A stretch of DNA of 64,000 bases from Zemynaea arenosa (GCF_004614185.1 NZ_SPVF01000252.1:1-64000); one strand, 5' to 3'. Numbered from the stretch's first letter, positions 7,711 through 16,662 are shown. The notes: generated by a model from the letters alone, not told the origin. Numbers and translations: made by a program.

Positions 7711-9420
7711 TCAGGCCACGTGGGCGAAACTCAAGGTCCCGGTCAAGTCTCCCGGCGGCACGGCGCCGCGCTCACGGAACGCCTTGTTGCGCGCGGCCAG
7801 CCCCTCCAGCAATGGCAACTCGAAGCGGCGCGTGATGAAGCGCAGGATCGAGGTCGTGTCGTAGAAGGTGTGGTCGACCGCGCCCTTCTTGGCGAACGGC
7901 GACACCACGAGGGCCGGAATGCGCGAGCCCGGGCCCCAGCGGTCCCCCGGCGGCGGCGCCACGTGGTCCCACCAGCCGCCGTTCTCGTCGAAGGCGATCA
8001 CCACCACCATGTTCTTCCACTGCGGCGACTTGCGCAGATGCTCGACCACGTTGGCGATGTGCTGGTCGCCCGATTCCACGTCCGAATAGCCCGCGTGCAG
8101 GTTGAGGTTGCCCTGCGGCTTGTAGAACGCCACGGGCGGCAGGCGGCCCGCCACCGCGTCCGCGATGAACTTGTTGGACACGGGGCTGTCGCCGATGCCG
8201 CCATCGCGCAGGTGATGGGCGCGCGCGGCCGTGCCGGGCGCATAGTTGCGGAAGTAGTTGAAGGGCTGGTGGTGCTCCTGGAAGTTGGGGCGCGAGCCTG
8301 CGCCCCGCCCTGCCAGCGCGGCCGACCAGGCGCCGGCATACCAGGCCCAGTCAACGCCCTTGCGGGTCAGCAGGTCGCCGATGGTCGTGAAATCCTGCGG
8401 CGGCAGGACGGTCGGATCCTGCGGGTCGGCCAGGTGCGGGTCGCCGCCCGGCGCGGGTTTGACCCAGCTGGGCTGGAACGGGGGAGCCATGGTGTTGACC
8501 ACGTAGCCATCGGGCGTGATGGCGCCGTCGTTCACGTACACGGGCTGGCCGTCCAGCGCGGACTTGGGCGTCTTCTCGGGGTCGATGGCCAGTTTGGTGC
8601 CTTGCGGGCCGTCGGCCACGGCGGCGATCTGGCTGCGGGCGGGCGTCTGCGCGGCGTTGAAGTATTCGTTGGGGCGGCCGCTGATCAGGAACTGGTGGTT
8701 CATGAACGAGCCGCCAAAGGCCGCCATGAAGAAGTGGTCGCACAGGGTGTACTCACGCGCCAGCTGCCACAGGCCGAGCGCCTCGCGCGACTGGCCGTAG
8801 TGGCCCATCACCAGGCCGCCGGAATCGCCCCAGGCGACGAAGCCATCATTCTTGCCACCGTTGATCTGCATCTGGTTCTGGTAGAAGCGGTGCGTGAGGT
8901 CGCGCGTGACGATGGCTTCCGGCAATGGCTGGCCGGCGGCGTCCTTCAGCGCGTAGGGGGCGTTGGGCAGGCCGTGGATGTCCGGCTCGGCGATGAGGTA
9001 GTCCTTGCCGCCGAGGTTCTGGCGGCCGGGAACCATGCCGCCCCAGACCTTCGGCAGCTCGCGCAGGACGGTGCCGTCGCGGTCGCGCTGCTGGTATTGC
9101 TCGGGCTTCACCGATGACAGCGGCTCGGCGGTGCCGGGGAAGTCGGCAAACAGGTTGGTGAAGCTGCGGTTTTCCAGGTAGATGACGACTACGTTTTTAA
9201 CGTGCGCCTTGAGCTTGGCATCCAGCGAGGTCGCGCGCGGGTGGGCGGCGTGGCGCGGTGCGGCGTCAGCCTCCGAAGCGAGCGGCAGGCTGGTCGCCAA
9301 ACCCGCGGCGGCGGCGGCGCGGAACACGCGACGGCGGGACGGGTTGGACGGAGTGTCGCTGGTGCGGTCCTGAGCGGCGGAGTTCTGGGCGGTGGGGGTG
9401 CTGCGGTCGTGGTCGGTCAT
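7711..9420 (-). CDS. AcpA-type acid phosphatase / phospholipase C family protein, Tat-exported
   Basis: Start chosen at ATG 9420 (MTDHDRS); the open frame continues upstream through repeats but has no signal or homology there. The 569-residue protein has a Tat signal with SRRRVFRA about residue 28 and a hydrophobic stretch after it. The alkaline-phosphatase-superfamily core follows: NVVVIYLENRSFTNLF, GGKNDGFVAWG, CDHFFMAAFGGSFMNHQ, VVVIAFDENGGWWDHV and GPGSRIPALVVSPFA. Family members such as Francisella AcpA hydrolyse phosphomonoesters in the periplasm, and bacterial phospholipases C share the fold. Substrate is unassigned. The gene is monocistronic. Confidence 0.85.
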   Translation of the reverse strand: MTDHDRSTPTAQNSAAQDRTSDTPSNPSRRRVFRAAAAAGLATSLPLASEADAAPRHAAHPRATSLDAKLKAHVKNVVVIYLENRSFTNLFADFPGTAEPLSSVKPEQYQQRDRDGTVLRELPKVWGGMVPGRQNLGGKDYLIAEPDIHGLPNAPYALKDAAGQPLPEAIVTRDLTHRFYQNQMQINGGKNDGFVAWGDSGGLVMGHYGQSREALGLWQLAREYTLCDHFFMAAFGGSFMNHQFLISGRPNEYFNAAQTPARSQIAAVADGPQGTKLAIDPEKTPKSALDGQPVYVNDGAITPDGYVVNTMAPPFQPSWVKPAPGGDPHLADPQDPTVLPPQDFTTIGDLLTRKGVDWAWYAGAWSAALAGRGAGSRPNFQEHHQPFNYFRNYAPGTAARAHHLRDGGIGDSPVSNKFIADAVAGRLPPVAFYKPQGNLNLHAGYSDVESGDQHIANVVEHLRKSPQWKNMVVVIAFDENGGWWDHVAPPPGDRWGPGSRIPALVVSPFAKKGAVDHTFYDTTSILRFITRRFELPLLEGLAARNKAFRERGAVPPGDLTGTLSFAHVA

Positions 9421-9528
9421 GTGTGGATCCTGGAGCGTGGCTGAGCTAGCCCGGCAGGAACTGTAACGGAATTGGCCGGAGCTGGGTAGGCTGGCGTTGT
9501 GGCAGTGGTGGGATGGCGTAAGCACAGC

Positions 9529-9611
9529 GGTGGCGCGGATGAGGTCCGGCGCGGTGGCGCGGATTGGGTCCGGCGCGCGGTGGCAAGGATGAGGTCCGGC
9601 GCGCAGTGGCG
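9529..9611. repeat. Short tandem repeat, about 24-bp unit
   Basis: GGTGGCGCGGATGAGGTCC type units occur at 9529-9552, 9553-9576 and 9579-9602 with a partial fourth, differing by one or two bases. They lie between the phosphatase start and the next gene stop, in noncoding DNA. Confidence 0.7.
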
Positions 9612-9660
9612 CGCGCGGCCGAGAAGACGGGCTGCTCGTGGCTGAGTCGCCAGCGCACCA

Positions 9661-9713
9661 CTTCTGTGCCTCAGCACGGCGGGGTACGTCCCCGGCGTGC
9701 TGAGGTGCAGAAG
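9661..9713. repeat. Long imperfect palindrome
   Basis: CTTCTGTGCCTCAGCACG (9661-9678) and CGTGCTGAGGTGCAGAAG (9696-9713) are inverse complements with two mismatches in 18, with a further self-complementary centre (GGGGTACGTCCCC). It could be a REP-like element or an end of a small mobile element; no partner copy is in this window. Confidence 0.6.
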
Positions 9714-9790
9714 TGTGTTGAGTTTGAGACGGCGGATTCGTCTGGCACGAACGCTGTGGCAATGGCGTGGGGAGGCCGGGAGGCTGTCGC

Positions 9791-9817
9791 AAAAAGTATC
9801 ACTGCGGTCGGGTGATA
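9791..9817 (-). terminator. Rho-independent terminator of the TPR-GGDEF gene
   Basis: On the minus strand TATCAC and GTGATA form a stem around CCGACCGCA, followed by CTTTTT. It lies 27 bp past the stop at 9844. Confidence 0.6.
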
Positions 9818-9843
9818 TGCTACGCGACAGTGCCGCGCTCTAG

Positions 9844-11721
9844 TCAGGCCGCCTGACGGGCGCGCTCGACGCGGTTGCGGCCGCCTTCTTTGGCGCGATA
9901 GAGGGCGGTGTCGGCGTGGTGGATCAGCTCGTCCAGGTTGCGCATGTGCGCGTCGCATTGCGCCACACCCACACTGATGGTCGGCGCCAGGCCCGGCGGC
10001 AAGCCGCTGACATCGATCTGCGCCACCGCCGTGCGCAGCCGTTCGGCCGCCCGGATCGCATCCTCTTCCGTCGCGCCGCGCAGCACGGCAATGAATTCCT
10101 CGCCGCCGGTGCGGCCGACCGTGTCGCCCGGCCGCAGCGACATCCGCAGCGCGTGCGCGACCCGCTGCAGCACCACGTCGCCGGCGGCGTGCCCGTGCGT
10201 GTCGTTGATGCGCTTGAAGTGGTCTATATCGAGTGCGGCGATAGACAGCGCCCTGCCCTCCTTCTTCGCCTGCGCAAAGGCCTCGCGCGCTACCGTCATC
10301 AGGTGGCGCCGGTTGGGCAGCCGGGTCAATTCATCGGTCAGCGCGAGGTCCCGCATGCGCGCACCGAGGCGGCGCTGACGCACCACCAGCACACCCATCA
10401 GCACGATCACCACCGCGCTCGCCACCAGCGCCGCCACCTGCCAGCGCCGCACCAGTCCGGTGTGCTCCAGCTCGGCCTGCTGCAAGTTGTTCTGGTACTG
10501 CAGCTCGGCGTTGCGCAGCCGCGCCTGCTCGGACTGGAACTGCACGCGCAGGCGCGTAGTGCGGTCGTCCAGCATCTGCTTCTGGATGGCGGCCTGGGCG
10601 GCCATCATCTGCGCCTGGGCGGCGTAGGCGGCCTTCCAGTTGCCCATCTGGGCGTGCGTGGCGGCGGTCTCTTCGTAGATCTTGGCGAGGAAGCGCTCGT
10701 TGCGGTTGCGCTCGAAGTAGCGGCGGGCTTCGTCGAGATCGGCGAGCGCTTGCGGTGCGCGGCCGGCGCGGCGGTAAGCAGTGCCGCGCGACAGGTGGAT
10801 GCTGGCGATCATGTCCGCATCCTGCGTCGGCTGAGCCTGTGCCATGGTGTAGGCCTCGTCCAGCAGCGTGAGGGCGCGCTCGTGCTGGCCGAGCTTGGAC
10901 AGGACCACCGCATAGGCGCGCTGGTCGTTCACGATGTCGTCCGCCCCGCCGCGCGCCTTGTCGATTTGCAGCGCCTGCGCGAAGTGCTGGCGGGCGCGCT
11001 CCAGGTCGCCCTTGTTCTCGTAAGTGCTGGCGATGTTGAAGTGCGCCGTCGCCATGCCCTGCTGGTTGCCCGCCTTCTCGTTCACGGCCAGCAGCTGGGC
11101 GTAGCTCTCCAGCGCGTGGTCGTAGTCGCGGATGTTGCGGTCCGCGTAGAGGTTGGCCAGCGCGTTGAGCACGTAGCGGCGGTTGCCCTGGTTGCCGAGG
11201 CGGGTCTCCAGGTCGTAGCTGGATTTGAGGTCGTCGATGGCGTCCGCGTACAGGCCGCGCACGTAGCGCTGCTCGCCGCGCAGGGCCAACGCGCGGGCCA
11301 GCACGGTGTTGTCGCCCATGCGGCGGGCGGCGGTGACGCCGGCTTCGTATTCGGCCAGCGCGTCGTCCGGGCGCTTGAGCTGCTCCCAGGCGTAGCCGCG
11401 GCAGACCCGCAGGCCGATGGGCGGCTGCGGGCCCTGGGCTTGCACCAGCGCCACCGCCTTGTTCGGCTCGGTGTAGGCGAGCAGCCAGCACTTGGCGGAC
11501 AGGATCTCGGTGCGGCTGGCGGGGACGCTGGCGTAGTCGGCGCGGGCGGCCAGCTTGTCCAGCAAGGCCAGGGCCTGAGCCGGGTCGCGGTCCGCCAGGC
11601 GGGAGGCTTCGGCCAGGTCTTCCTTCAACCCGGCCGATGCGGGCGCGGCATGCAAGGCCACCAGCAGGCTGGCGGTGGCGAGCGGAGCGAACGCGCGGCG
11701 GGGCGAGCGGCATCGAATCAT
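9844..11721 (-). CDS. Diguanylate cyclase with periplasmic TPR sensor region
   Basis: Start at ATG 11721 (MIRCRSPRR), which gives a proper signal sequence ending in ASAG; the frame is open further upstream but only as a shadow of the neighbouring gene. The 625-residue protein has about 350 residues of TPR-like helical repeats, a coiled region, one membrane segment (WQVAALVASAVVIVLMGVLVV) and a C-terminal GGDEF domain. The active-site variant GGEEF is catalytically competent in known enzymes, and RPGD five residues before it is an inhibitory I-site. It should make cyclic di-GMP in response to an extracytoplasmic signal. It lies 71 bp downstream of another diguanylate cyclase and may be cotranscribed. 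Confidence 0.87.
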   Translation of the reverse strand: MIRCRSPRRAFAPLATASLLVALHAAPASAGLKEDLAEASRLADRDPAQALALLDKLAARADYASVPASRTEILSAKCWLLAYTEPNKAVALVQAQGPQPPIGLRVCRGYAWEQLKRPDDALAEYEAGVTAARRMGDNTVLARALALRGEQRYVRGLYADAIDDLKSSYDLETRLGNQGNRRYVLNALANLYADRNIRDYDHALESYAQLLAVNEKAGNQQGMATAHFNIASTYENKGDLERARQHFAQALQIDKARGGADDIVNDQRAYAVVLSKLGQHERALTLLDEAYTMAQAQPTQDADMIASIHLSRGTAYRRAGRAPQALADLDEARRYFERNRNERFLAKIYEETAATHAQMGNWKAAYAAQAQMMAAQAAIQKQMLDDRTTRLRVQFQSEQARLRNAELQYQNNLQQAELEHTGLVRRWQVAALVASAVVIVLMGVLVVRQRRLGARMRDLALTDELTRLPNRRHLMTVAREAFAQAKKEGRALSIAALDIDHFKRINDTHGHAAGDVVLQRVAHALRMSLRPGDTVGRTGGEEFIAVLRGATEEDAIRAAERLRTAVAQIDVSGLPPGLAPTISVGVAQCDAHMRNLDELIHHADTALYRAKEGGRNRVERARQAA

Positions 11722-11792
11722 GATGCCAAGAAATATACAGGAACTTGTGGTGGCTGGACCATTTTGAGTGGGCCTGCCGGGGAGCGGCCGGG

Positions 11793-13127
11793 TCAGGCCA
11801 GCTTGCGCTGGGGTTCCGCGCGGTGGTCGGCGAAGGTGACGCGGTTGCGGCCGGTGTTCTTGGAGCGGTACAGTGCCTGGTCGGCACGGTCCAGCGCGCG
11901 GCCAAAGTCCTCGCCTTCCGCCAGCGTGGCCACGCCGAACGAGGCTGTCACGGCCAGGGCGGCGGGCCAGTCGTGGTGCTCCAGCGTGGCGCGCAGCTTT
12001 TCGGCGAACTGCAGCGCCTGGGTCGAGTCCGTGCCCGGGCAGATGATCAGGAACTCCTCGCCGCCCCAGCGCACCAGCTTGTCCGTCAGGCGGATGCTGC
12101 GCTGGGCCAGTTGGGCAAAGGCGCGCAGCACCTGGTCGCCAATCAGGTGGCCGCAGCGGTCGTTGACCTGCTTGAAGTTGTCCAGGTCTACGAACACGAG
12201 CGAGCACGGCTGCTCCAGCAGGCTCGGCGTCTTGAGGTGGCGGGTGAGCAGCTCGCGCAGGCCCTGGCGGTTCATGGCGCCGGTGAGCTCGTCCACGTAG
12301 ACCTGGCCGGCCAGCTCGTCCTTCTCCAGCTTGAGCGCCTTGTTGATGCCGGTGAGCGAGGCCAGGTGCGCGCGCGCCTCGCGCAGGTTGCGGCGGTAGG
12401 CCACCAGCGCGCCCAGCACGTACAGCAGGCCGCCGGTGCCCCACATCGCGACCAGGCCGGCGTAGAGCTGGGTCTGGCTGATCCACTTGCCTTCGAAGCG
12501 CAGCGACTTGATCGTCAGCTGGTGGCGGCCTTCGGCGTCCTGGCTGCCGGTGTAGAGGTCGATGGAGGTGACGTTGTCGCGCTGGGGGGCGGTGCGCAGC
12601 AGCGGCACATTCTGGGCCGTGATCCACCAGGTGGCGGTGTGCAGCAGGGAGAGCGGGATCTCAACGCGGCCGTCCGCGGGGACGGTGAATTCGATTTCGT
12701 TGACCTTTTGGGTCTCCCACTTGCCGGGCAGTGAGAAGCCGGGCTCGAAGTTGTGCAGGTATAGGCGCAGGCTGTGCGGGGCGGGGCCGGTGTAGTCCAC
12801 GTGAAGGGTGACGCTGTGGTAGGCGGACATGTCGATGCCGTGCACGCCGTCGCCGAGGCCGAAATAGGCACCGCAGTAGGGCCAAGCGTATTTCTTGGTG
12901 AGGGTGCAGTCGAGCTGGAGGCCTTGCGGGGTGGCCCGCAGCAGGGACTGGCTGGCGCCGCCTTCGCCGCGGTCGTCACGGGCTTCGATGGTGATGCCGC
13001 GGGCGTGGACCACGTCCAGGTGGCGGTTTATTCCGAGCTTTTGCCAGACCACCAGCACCATGGTCAGGAGCAATAGAAAGGTGATCGCCACGGACGGGCG
13101 CACGGATGCAGCAACGGGGGAAGGCAT
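11793..13127 (-). CDS. Diguanylate cyclase with periplasmic beta-sandwich sensor
   Basis: The 444-residue protein has an N-terminal membrane segment (VAITFLLLLTMVLVVW), about 190 periplasmic residues resembling a carbohydrate-binding-like beta sandwich (IDMSAYHSVTLHVDY, LYLHNFEPGFS), a second membrane segment (LVAMWGTGGLLYVLGALVAY), a short coiled coil and a GGDEF domain with RWGGEEF. RLTD five residues upstream is the product-inhibition I-site. It makes cyclic di-GMP from two GTP at the inner membrane. It is the last clearly ordinary chromosomal gene before the AT-richer restriction block. Confidence 0.87.
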   Translation of the reverse strand: MPSPVAASVRPSVAITFLLLLTMVLVVWQKLGINRHLDVVHARGITIEARDDRGEGGASQSLLRATPQGLQLDCTLTKKYAWPYCGAYFGLGDGVHGIDMSAYHSVTLHVDYTGPAPHSLRLYLHNFEPGFSLPGKWETQKVNEIEFTVPADGRVEIPLSLLHTATWWITAQNVPLLRTAPQRDNVTSIDLYTGSQDAEGRHQLTIKSLRFEGKWISQTQLYAGLVAMWGTGGLLYVLGALVAYRRNLREARAHLASLTGINKALKLEKDELAGQVYVDELTGAMNRQGLRELLTRHLKTPSLLEQPCSLVFVDLDNFKQVNDRCGHLIGDQVLRAFAQLAQRSIRLTDKLVRWGGEEFLIICPGTDSTQALQFAEKLRATLEHHDWPAALAVTASFGVATLAEGEDFGRALDRADQALYRSKNTGRNRVTFADHRAEPQRKLA

Positions 13128-13366
13128 GGTCTCCGCGGGCCTTGGGCGGGCTCGAACTTATGCAATTTATTGTTGGCAACGATTGTTGCACGATAAGCGC
13201 AAACGGTTGCGGAAGCAATACACGTGTTGCGAGGAATTCACTAATAAACTCGAATGTTTCTCTAATGCCGAGTCGAACACAGTTTGAATGTGATCCGCCC
13301 AATGCGATCGGACACTGTTTCGAAGCCTACCCTTCAGTTGAGCCCTACTTTGTGCTGCTCTTTCAC
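13128..13366. other. Intergenic boundary region, AT-richer
   Basis: Base composition drops in GC here relative to the left side. Promoter-like AT tracts (for example CAATTTATTGTTGG near 13,160) may serve the leftward diguanylate cyclase. I see no gene, direct repeat or integrase footprint marking the restriction-block edge. Confidence 0.4.
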
Positions 13367-14137
13367 TTAAGACAACAGACTGCGCAAATCCTCATTCGCG
13401 CTCGGGTGTGCCGCTATCATTGCCGCCACCTCATCCCAACTAAACGGACGGGCTGTGAATGAGATACGTGTCGCATCGGCTGGGATATCGTGATCCGTGA
13501 ATATTTGGTTGTGCTTATAGTGCATGCGTAACAAGCGAACCTCTTCTGGCTCTCCCAGAAGACGGCCACGCTTTGGTGCGAGCCTCAACCGATCACGGGC
13601 ATGTAGGCCCGCATCTTGCACGATCCACTCAATTTCACCTGCAGAGTCCCGCGCTAGAAGGTTCTCTACGAAACCAAGAAAATCTTCCTCCCAATATAGG
13701 AAGTCGAAGTTCGTCCGGGTCGGATCCCAATGCTTCAAGAGAATCAGGGAACGAGCGGTTTTAATCCCTCTTGTTTGCATCTGTTCACGTATGCGCTCAT
13801 ACATGTAGTTCAACAATATCCGACCTTGGGCCTGTGCATTGTCCCCCCCGGCCGTTCGCATACGACGCACTTCCTCCACATCGCAAAACCGCTGCTCTTG
13901 AAGATCCACGCGCAAGGATACAGGCGACTTAAACAGAGTCTTTACAGAGTACCCGATTGTCCCATCTATGATATCGAACAGTTCTTTTCGTCTTGATCGA
14001 GGGCCCGTGGCTCCTTTTACAATACGAAGGAGCGTTTCGGCGTCCTTGCCATCCAAATCTGTCGAGTACGGAAGAGAAAAAAACGTTCGAAGTAACCGAG
14101 ACAACTCTAGGACTTGTTCAACCGACAAATAGCTCAT
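13367..14137 (-). CDS. Putative type II restriction endonuclease
   Basis: A 256-residue protein translated from an ATG overlapping the stop of the Xre regulator gene (ATGA, 14134-14137), so the two are translationally coupled. Position next to a C-type regulator and a divergent cytosine-5 methyltransferase argues for the restriction subunit. Residues 58-66 read DGTIGYSVK, a D...(S/E)xK arrangement like the GFSIK/YSVK motif of several PD-(D/E)XK type II endonucleases. No overall family is recognised, and the recognition site is unknown. Codon use is AT-richer than in genes to the left, suggesting transfer. Confidence 0.6.
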   Translation of the reverse strand: MSYLSVEQVLELSRLLRTFFSLPYSTDLDGKDAETLLRIVKGATGPRSRRKELFDIIDGTIGYSVKTLFKSPVSLRVDLQEQRFCDVEEVRRMRTAGGDNAQAQGRILLNYMYERIREQMQTRGIKTARSLILLKHWDPTRTNFDFLYWEEDFLGFVENLLARDSAGEIEWIVQDAGLHARDRLRLAPKRGRLLGEPEEVRLLRMHYKHNQIFTDHDIPADATRISFTARPFSWDEVAAMIAAHPSANEDLRSLLS

Positions 14138-14412
14138 GCGTTGTCTCCGCCCTGGCCTAAATCTAGGGATTGGTCTAGCTGACCTATCAGCCCCCCTGGA
14201 GGGACTCCAAGGCCTTCAGCAATGCGATAAATGTTCTCAAGCGTAAGATTTCGCTCGCCTCGCTCGACCTGTCCGAGGTAGCTTCTGTCCACACCTGCCC
14301 TCAGCGCAAGTTCCTCTTGTGACAAGCCCTTCGCGTGCCGCACCTCGCGCACGCGATCCCCAAAGGCCTGACGGATCGCCTTGCGCCACTTCGGATCGAT
14401 TTCCATTTGCAC
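14134..14412 (-). CDS. Xre-family regulator, restriction-modification controller (C protein) type
   Basis: A 92-residue helix-turn-helix protein. FGDRVREVRHAKGLSQEELA and GVDRSYLGQVERGERN form the HTH, followed by LTLENIYRIAEGL, the classic C-protein/Xre pattern. C proteins bind operators upstream of themselves and time expression of the endonuclease after the methyltransferase. Translation could start at GTG 14412 or ATG 14406. A 16-bp palindrome lies immediately upstream. The 3' end overlaps the putative endonuclease by 4 bp. Confidence 0.82.
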   Translation of the reverse strand: MQMEIDPKWRKAIRQAFGDRVREVRHAKGLSQEELALRAGVDRSYLGQVERGERNLTLENIYRIAEGLGVPPGGLIGQLDQSLDLGQGGDNA

Positions 14413-14413
14413 C

Positions 14414-14429
14414 CCTACAGTAACGTAGG
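14414..14429. promoter_or_regulatory. Candidate C-box operator
   Basis: CCTACAGTAACGTAGG is a palindrome with CCTAC/GTAGG arms, directly upstream of the regulator start and in the intergenic space shared with the methyltransferase gene. The position fits autoregulation by a C protein. The sequence does not match the GACT...AGTC class of C-boxes. Confidence 0.45.
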
Positions 14430-14484
14430 TATAGTGTGCAGTTGCGGTCTATGAGTCCACGGATTATCAGTACCAATTGATTAA

Positions 14485-15741
14485 ATGAAAGACAAGAAAT
14501 ACACAGTAGTCGACCTTTTCTGCGGTTGCGGGGGAATCAGTAGAGGTTTCCAGCGCACTGGTCGTTTTTCGATTGAACTCGGCGTGGAGCTTGAGCCTCA
14601 CCCGATACAGGCTTTTGCTGCAAATCTGACCAATCACGCACTCAAGCCGCCCGTTGCTTACCAAGGCGACATTCGGCAACTCGTGGGGCCTGAGGCGGTT
14701 GACAATTTTTGGGAATGGATGCGCCCAACCGGAGTAAATGCGCCGGGCGAGCTAGACGTACTTGTGGGAGGCCCACCCTGCCAGGGGTTCAGTCGTAATG
14801 GTGTTCGTCAGTACCTTGCTAACGGAGCAATGCGATTTTATGATGACCCTCGCAACCATTTGTATCGCGCGTTTCTAAGTGCCATCGGTGAGCTGCAACC
14901 GAAGCTCGTGCTTATTGAAAACGTCCGAGAATTTCTTAACTTTGGCGGAGGGAAGTTTTCCGAGGATCTTCTAGCGAAACTGGACGAGTTAGGATACGTC
15001 GCCGACTATCGCAAGGTTTGTGCCGCGGATTTTGGTGTGCCTCAGATGCGCCATCGTGTATTGTTTGTCGCTGTCCGCCGGGATTTTGCGAACGTGAGCT
15101 TGCAACAACTTCCGTTTGCCAAGCCAACTCATGCAAAAGGGAGTTCTCAAATGGATCTAATAGGAGACGTCACCTACCGCACCGTACGAGACGCGATCGC
15201 CGACCTGCCTGAACCGGTTTATAAGCACGGAGTCGGAATCAAGTATCCTAAAGCACGTCGCCAAATTAGCGCTTTCGCGGAAGCGATGCGCTCGCCAACT
15301 GGGGAGGTATCTAATCACGTTGCTCGGAAACTTAGTGCACTGAGCCTGGCCCGAATCAACGCGGTAGGCACGGGGCGGATGAAACATGCGCCAGAAAATT
15401 TACAAACGAAAAGCTTTTACGGGAGCGCGTACCGCAGACTTGCGTGGGATGAGCCCTCACTCACCATCACAACTTGGGTTTATCACGTCGGGTCTGGAAG
15501 ATTTGCCCATCCCGAAGCTGATCGATGCGTGACGATGCGTGAGGCAGCGCGCCTTCAAAGTTTCGACGACGATTTCATATTCCCGAACTTGATCAACCCA
15601 GTTTCGCAAATGATTGGTAACGCGGTCCCTCCACTGCTTGCGCAAGCATTTGCTGCGACGTTTGCGAAATTCCTCGACAAACATTCGGCGCAAGCTGAGC
15701 GCCTTACTCACAGCCGTAAAAACTCGATTATCGCTGATTAA
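14485..15741 (+). CDS. dcm: DNA (cytosine-5-)-methyltransferase
   Basis: A 418-residue C5 methyltransferase that transfers methyl from S-adenosylmethionine to cytosine in a specific site. Motif I VDLFCGCGGISRGF is at residues 9-22, the catalytic PCQGFSRNG has Cys99, motif VI ENVREF is at 145-150, motif VIII QMRHRVLFV begins at 187, and motif X MIGNAVPPLLA is near the end. The target-recognition region between VIII and IX is about 100 residues. It diverges from the C regulator and endonuclease genes and is followed by convergent vsr, forming a complete type II system. Confidence 0.93.
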   Translation: MKDKKYTVVDLFCGCGGISRGFQRTGRFSIELGVELEPHPIQAFAANLTNHALKPPVAYQGDIRQLVGPEAVDNFWEWMRPTGVNAPGELDVLVGGPPCQGFSRNGVRQYLANGAMRFYDDPRNHLYRAFLSAIGELQPKLVLIENVREFLNFGGGKFSEDLLAKLDELGYVADYRKVCAADFGVPQMRHRVLFVAVRRDFANVSLQQLPFAKPTHAKGSSQMDLIGDVTYRTVRDAIADLPEPVYKHGVGIKYPKARRQISAFAEAMRSPTGEVSNHVARKLSALSLARINAVGTGRMKHAPENLQTKSFYGSAYRRLAWDEPSLTITTWVYHVGSGRFAHPEADRCVTMREAARLQSFDDDFIFPNLINPVSQMIGNAVPPLLAQAFAATFAKFLDKHSAQAERLTHSRKNSIIAD

Positions 15742-16200
15742 GCTAGATGTGAAACCGCAATAAACTGGTCGGCTTGCATTCCCCGCGTTAGCGCTTGCCG
15801 GACGGTCCCCAATGAAAATCGCGCCCGACGTGTGGTTGCGTCTACTCGAGCTGCTACGTAGGTCGCTCATCCGAACACCCGCACAAGCGGCGTAGTACGA
15901 CAATCAGAGCGTGCTCGCCGCCGAGAGGCAGCGGCCGCCAATCAAACGACTTCGCTGCAGTCAGATTGATTTCGACTTACGCGATGACCAGCCTGTCGCA
16001 AATTGCTCGCTTTGCGGTGATTCGAAAATAAGCCTGGTGGCTTGAGCTCCAATCACACGACCAGTTCAGCCGGTACCGGCCGCTTGTACAGTCATGCCAC
16101 GCAGGAACCAGCCTCACCTCGAAATGCCTAGCTCCCGCAATATGCGCTTTTGTCAAGTGCTCCTTGCGTGCGCTCGCGACGGTTGATGCAATTCCCGGCT
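15742..16200. other. 459-bp gap between methyltransferase and vsr, no clear gene
   Basis: No frame here has a good start, length and composition. A minus-strand frame reading EVRLVPAWHDC and RYRLNWSCDW near 16,040-16,110 has protein-like composition but no credible start and overlaps vsr, so at most it is a decayed remnant. Confidence 0.35.
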
Positions 16201-16662
16201 TTATTGCCCGTGGAGGACGCGGACCGACCTCGCAGCGCCTAGATTTGCTCCGGGGAGGCCCAGAAATTCCTGGAGCGAGCCTAATAATTTGGCGTGATTC
16301 TGAAGCTCGCACTCCCAGATCGTCATCACTCCCCACCCGAGCGGCTGCAGAGCCGCGACATTCAGGGCATCACGTCGACGATTTCCCTCCAGCTTCTCCG
16401 TCCAACATTCCACCCGCGACTTTGGCAATCGCGCCTTTGCACACCCCGCATGCAGATGCCAAAAACACCCATTGATAAAAACTACCAATCTTCGCTTGGG
16501 GAAGACCAGGTCAGGCCGTCCGGGCAAGTTCGGCACATGTAGGCGATAGCGATAGCCAGTGGCGTGCAGTAGCCGCCGTACAACCAGTTCGGGCTTGGTG
16601 TGTTTCGCTCGCACCTCGCCCATAATTCGACTGCGAAATTCCGCAGTAAACTTGTCTGTCAT
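16201..16662 (-). CDS. vsr: Very short patch repair endonuclease Vsr
   Basis: I start at ATG 16662 (MTDKFTAEFRSRIMGEV), the usual Vsr beginning. The 153-residue protein shows RAKHTKPELVVRRLLHATG, YRYRLHVPNLPGRPDLVFP with the catalytic-type Asp, VVFINGCFWHLHAGC with the conserved His and zinc-ligand Cys, and EGNRRRDALNV. Vsr nicks 5' of T in T:G mismatches produced by deamination of 5-methylcytosine, which offsets mutation caused by the neighbouring methyltransferase. The gene converges on the methyltransferase gene. Confidence 0.92.
   Translation of the reverse strand: MTDKFTAEFRSRIMGEVRAKHTKPELVVRRLLHATGYRYRLHVPNLPGRPDLVFPKRRLVVFINGCFWHLHAGCAKARLPKSRVECWTEKLEGNRRRDALNVAALQPLGWGVMTIWECELQNHAKLLGSLQEFLGLPGANLGAARSVRVLHGQ

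Noticed and set aside
9421-9792. N-terminal extension of the AcpA-type phosphatase
   Set aside because: The extra 124 residues come from tandem repeats and a palindrome; the Tat signal begins after ATG 9420.
11722-12627. Extension of the TPR-GGDEF frame across the next gene
   Set aside because: The extension is a wrong-frame reading of the second diguanylate cyclase; the true start with signal peptide is at 11721.
15457-15903. Minus-strand frame at the methyltransferase 3' end
   Set aside because: It overlaps methyltransferase motif X on the other strand; the short GAIFIGDRP stretch alone is not enough to call a gene.
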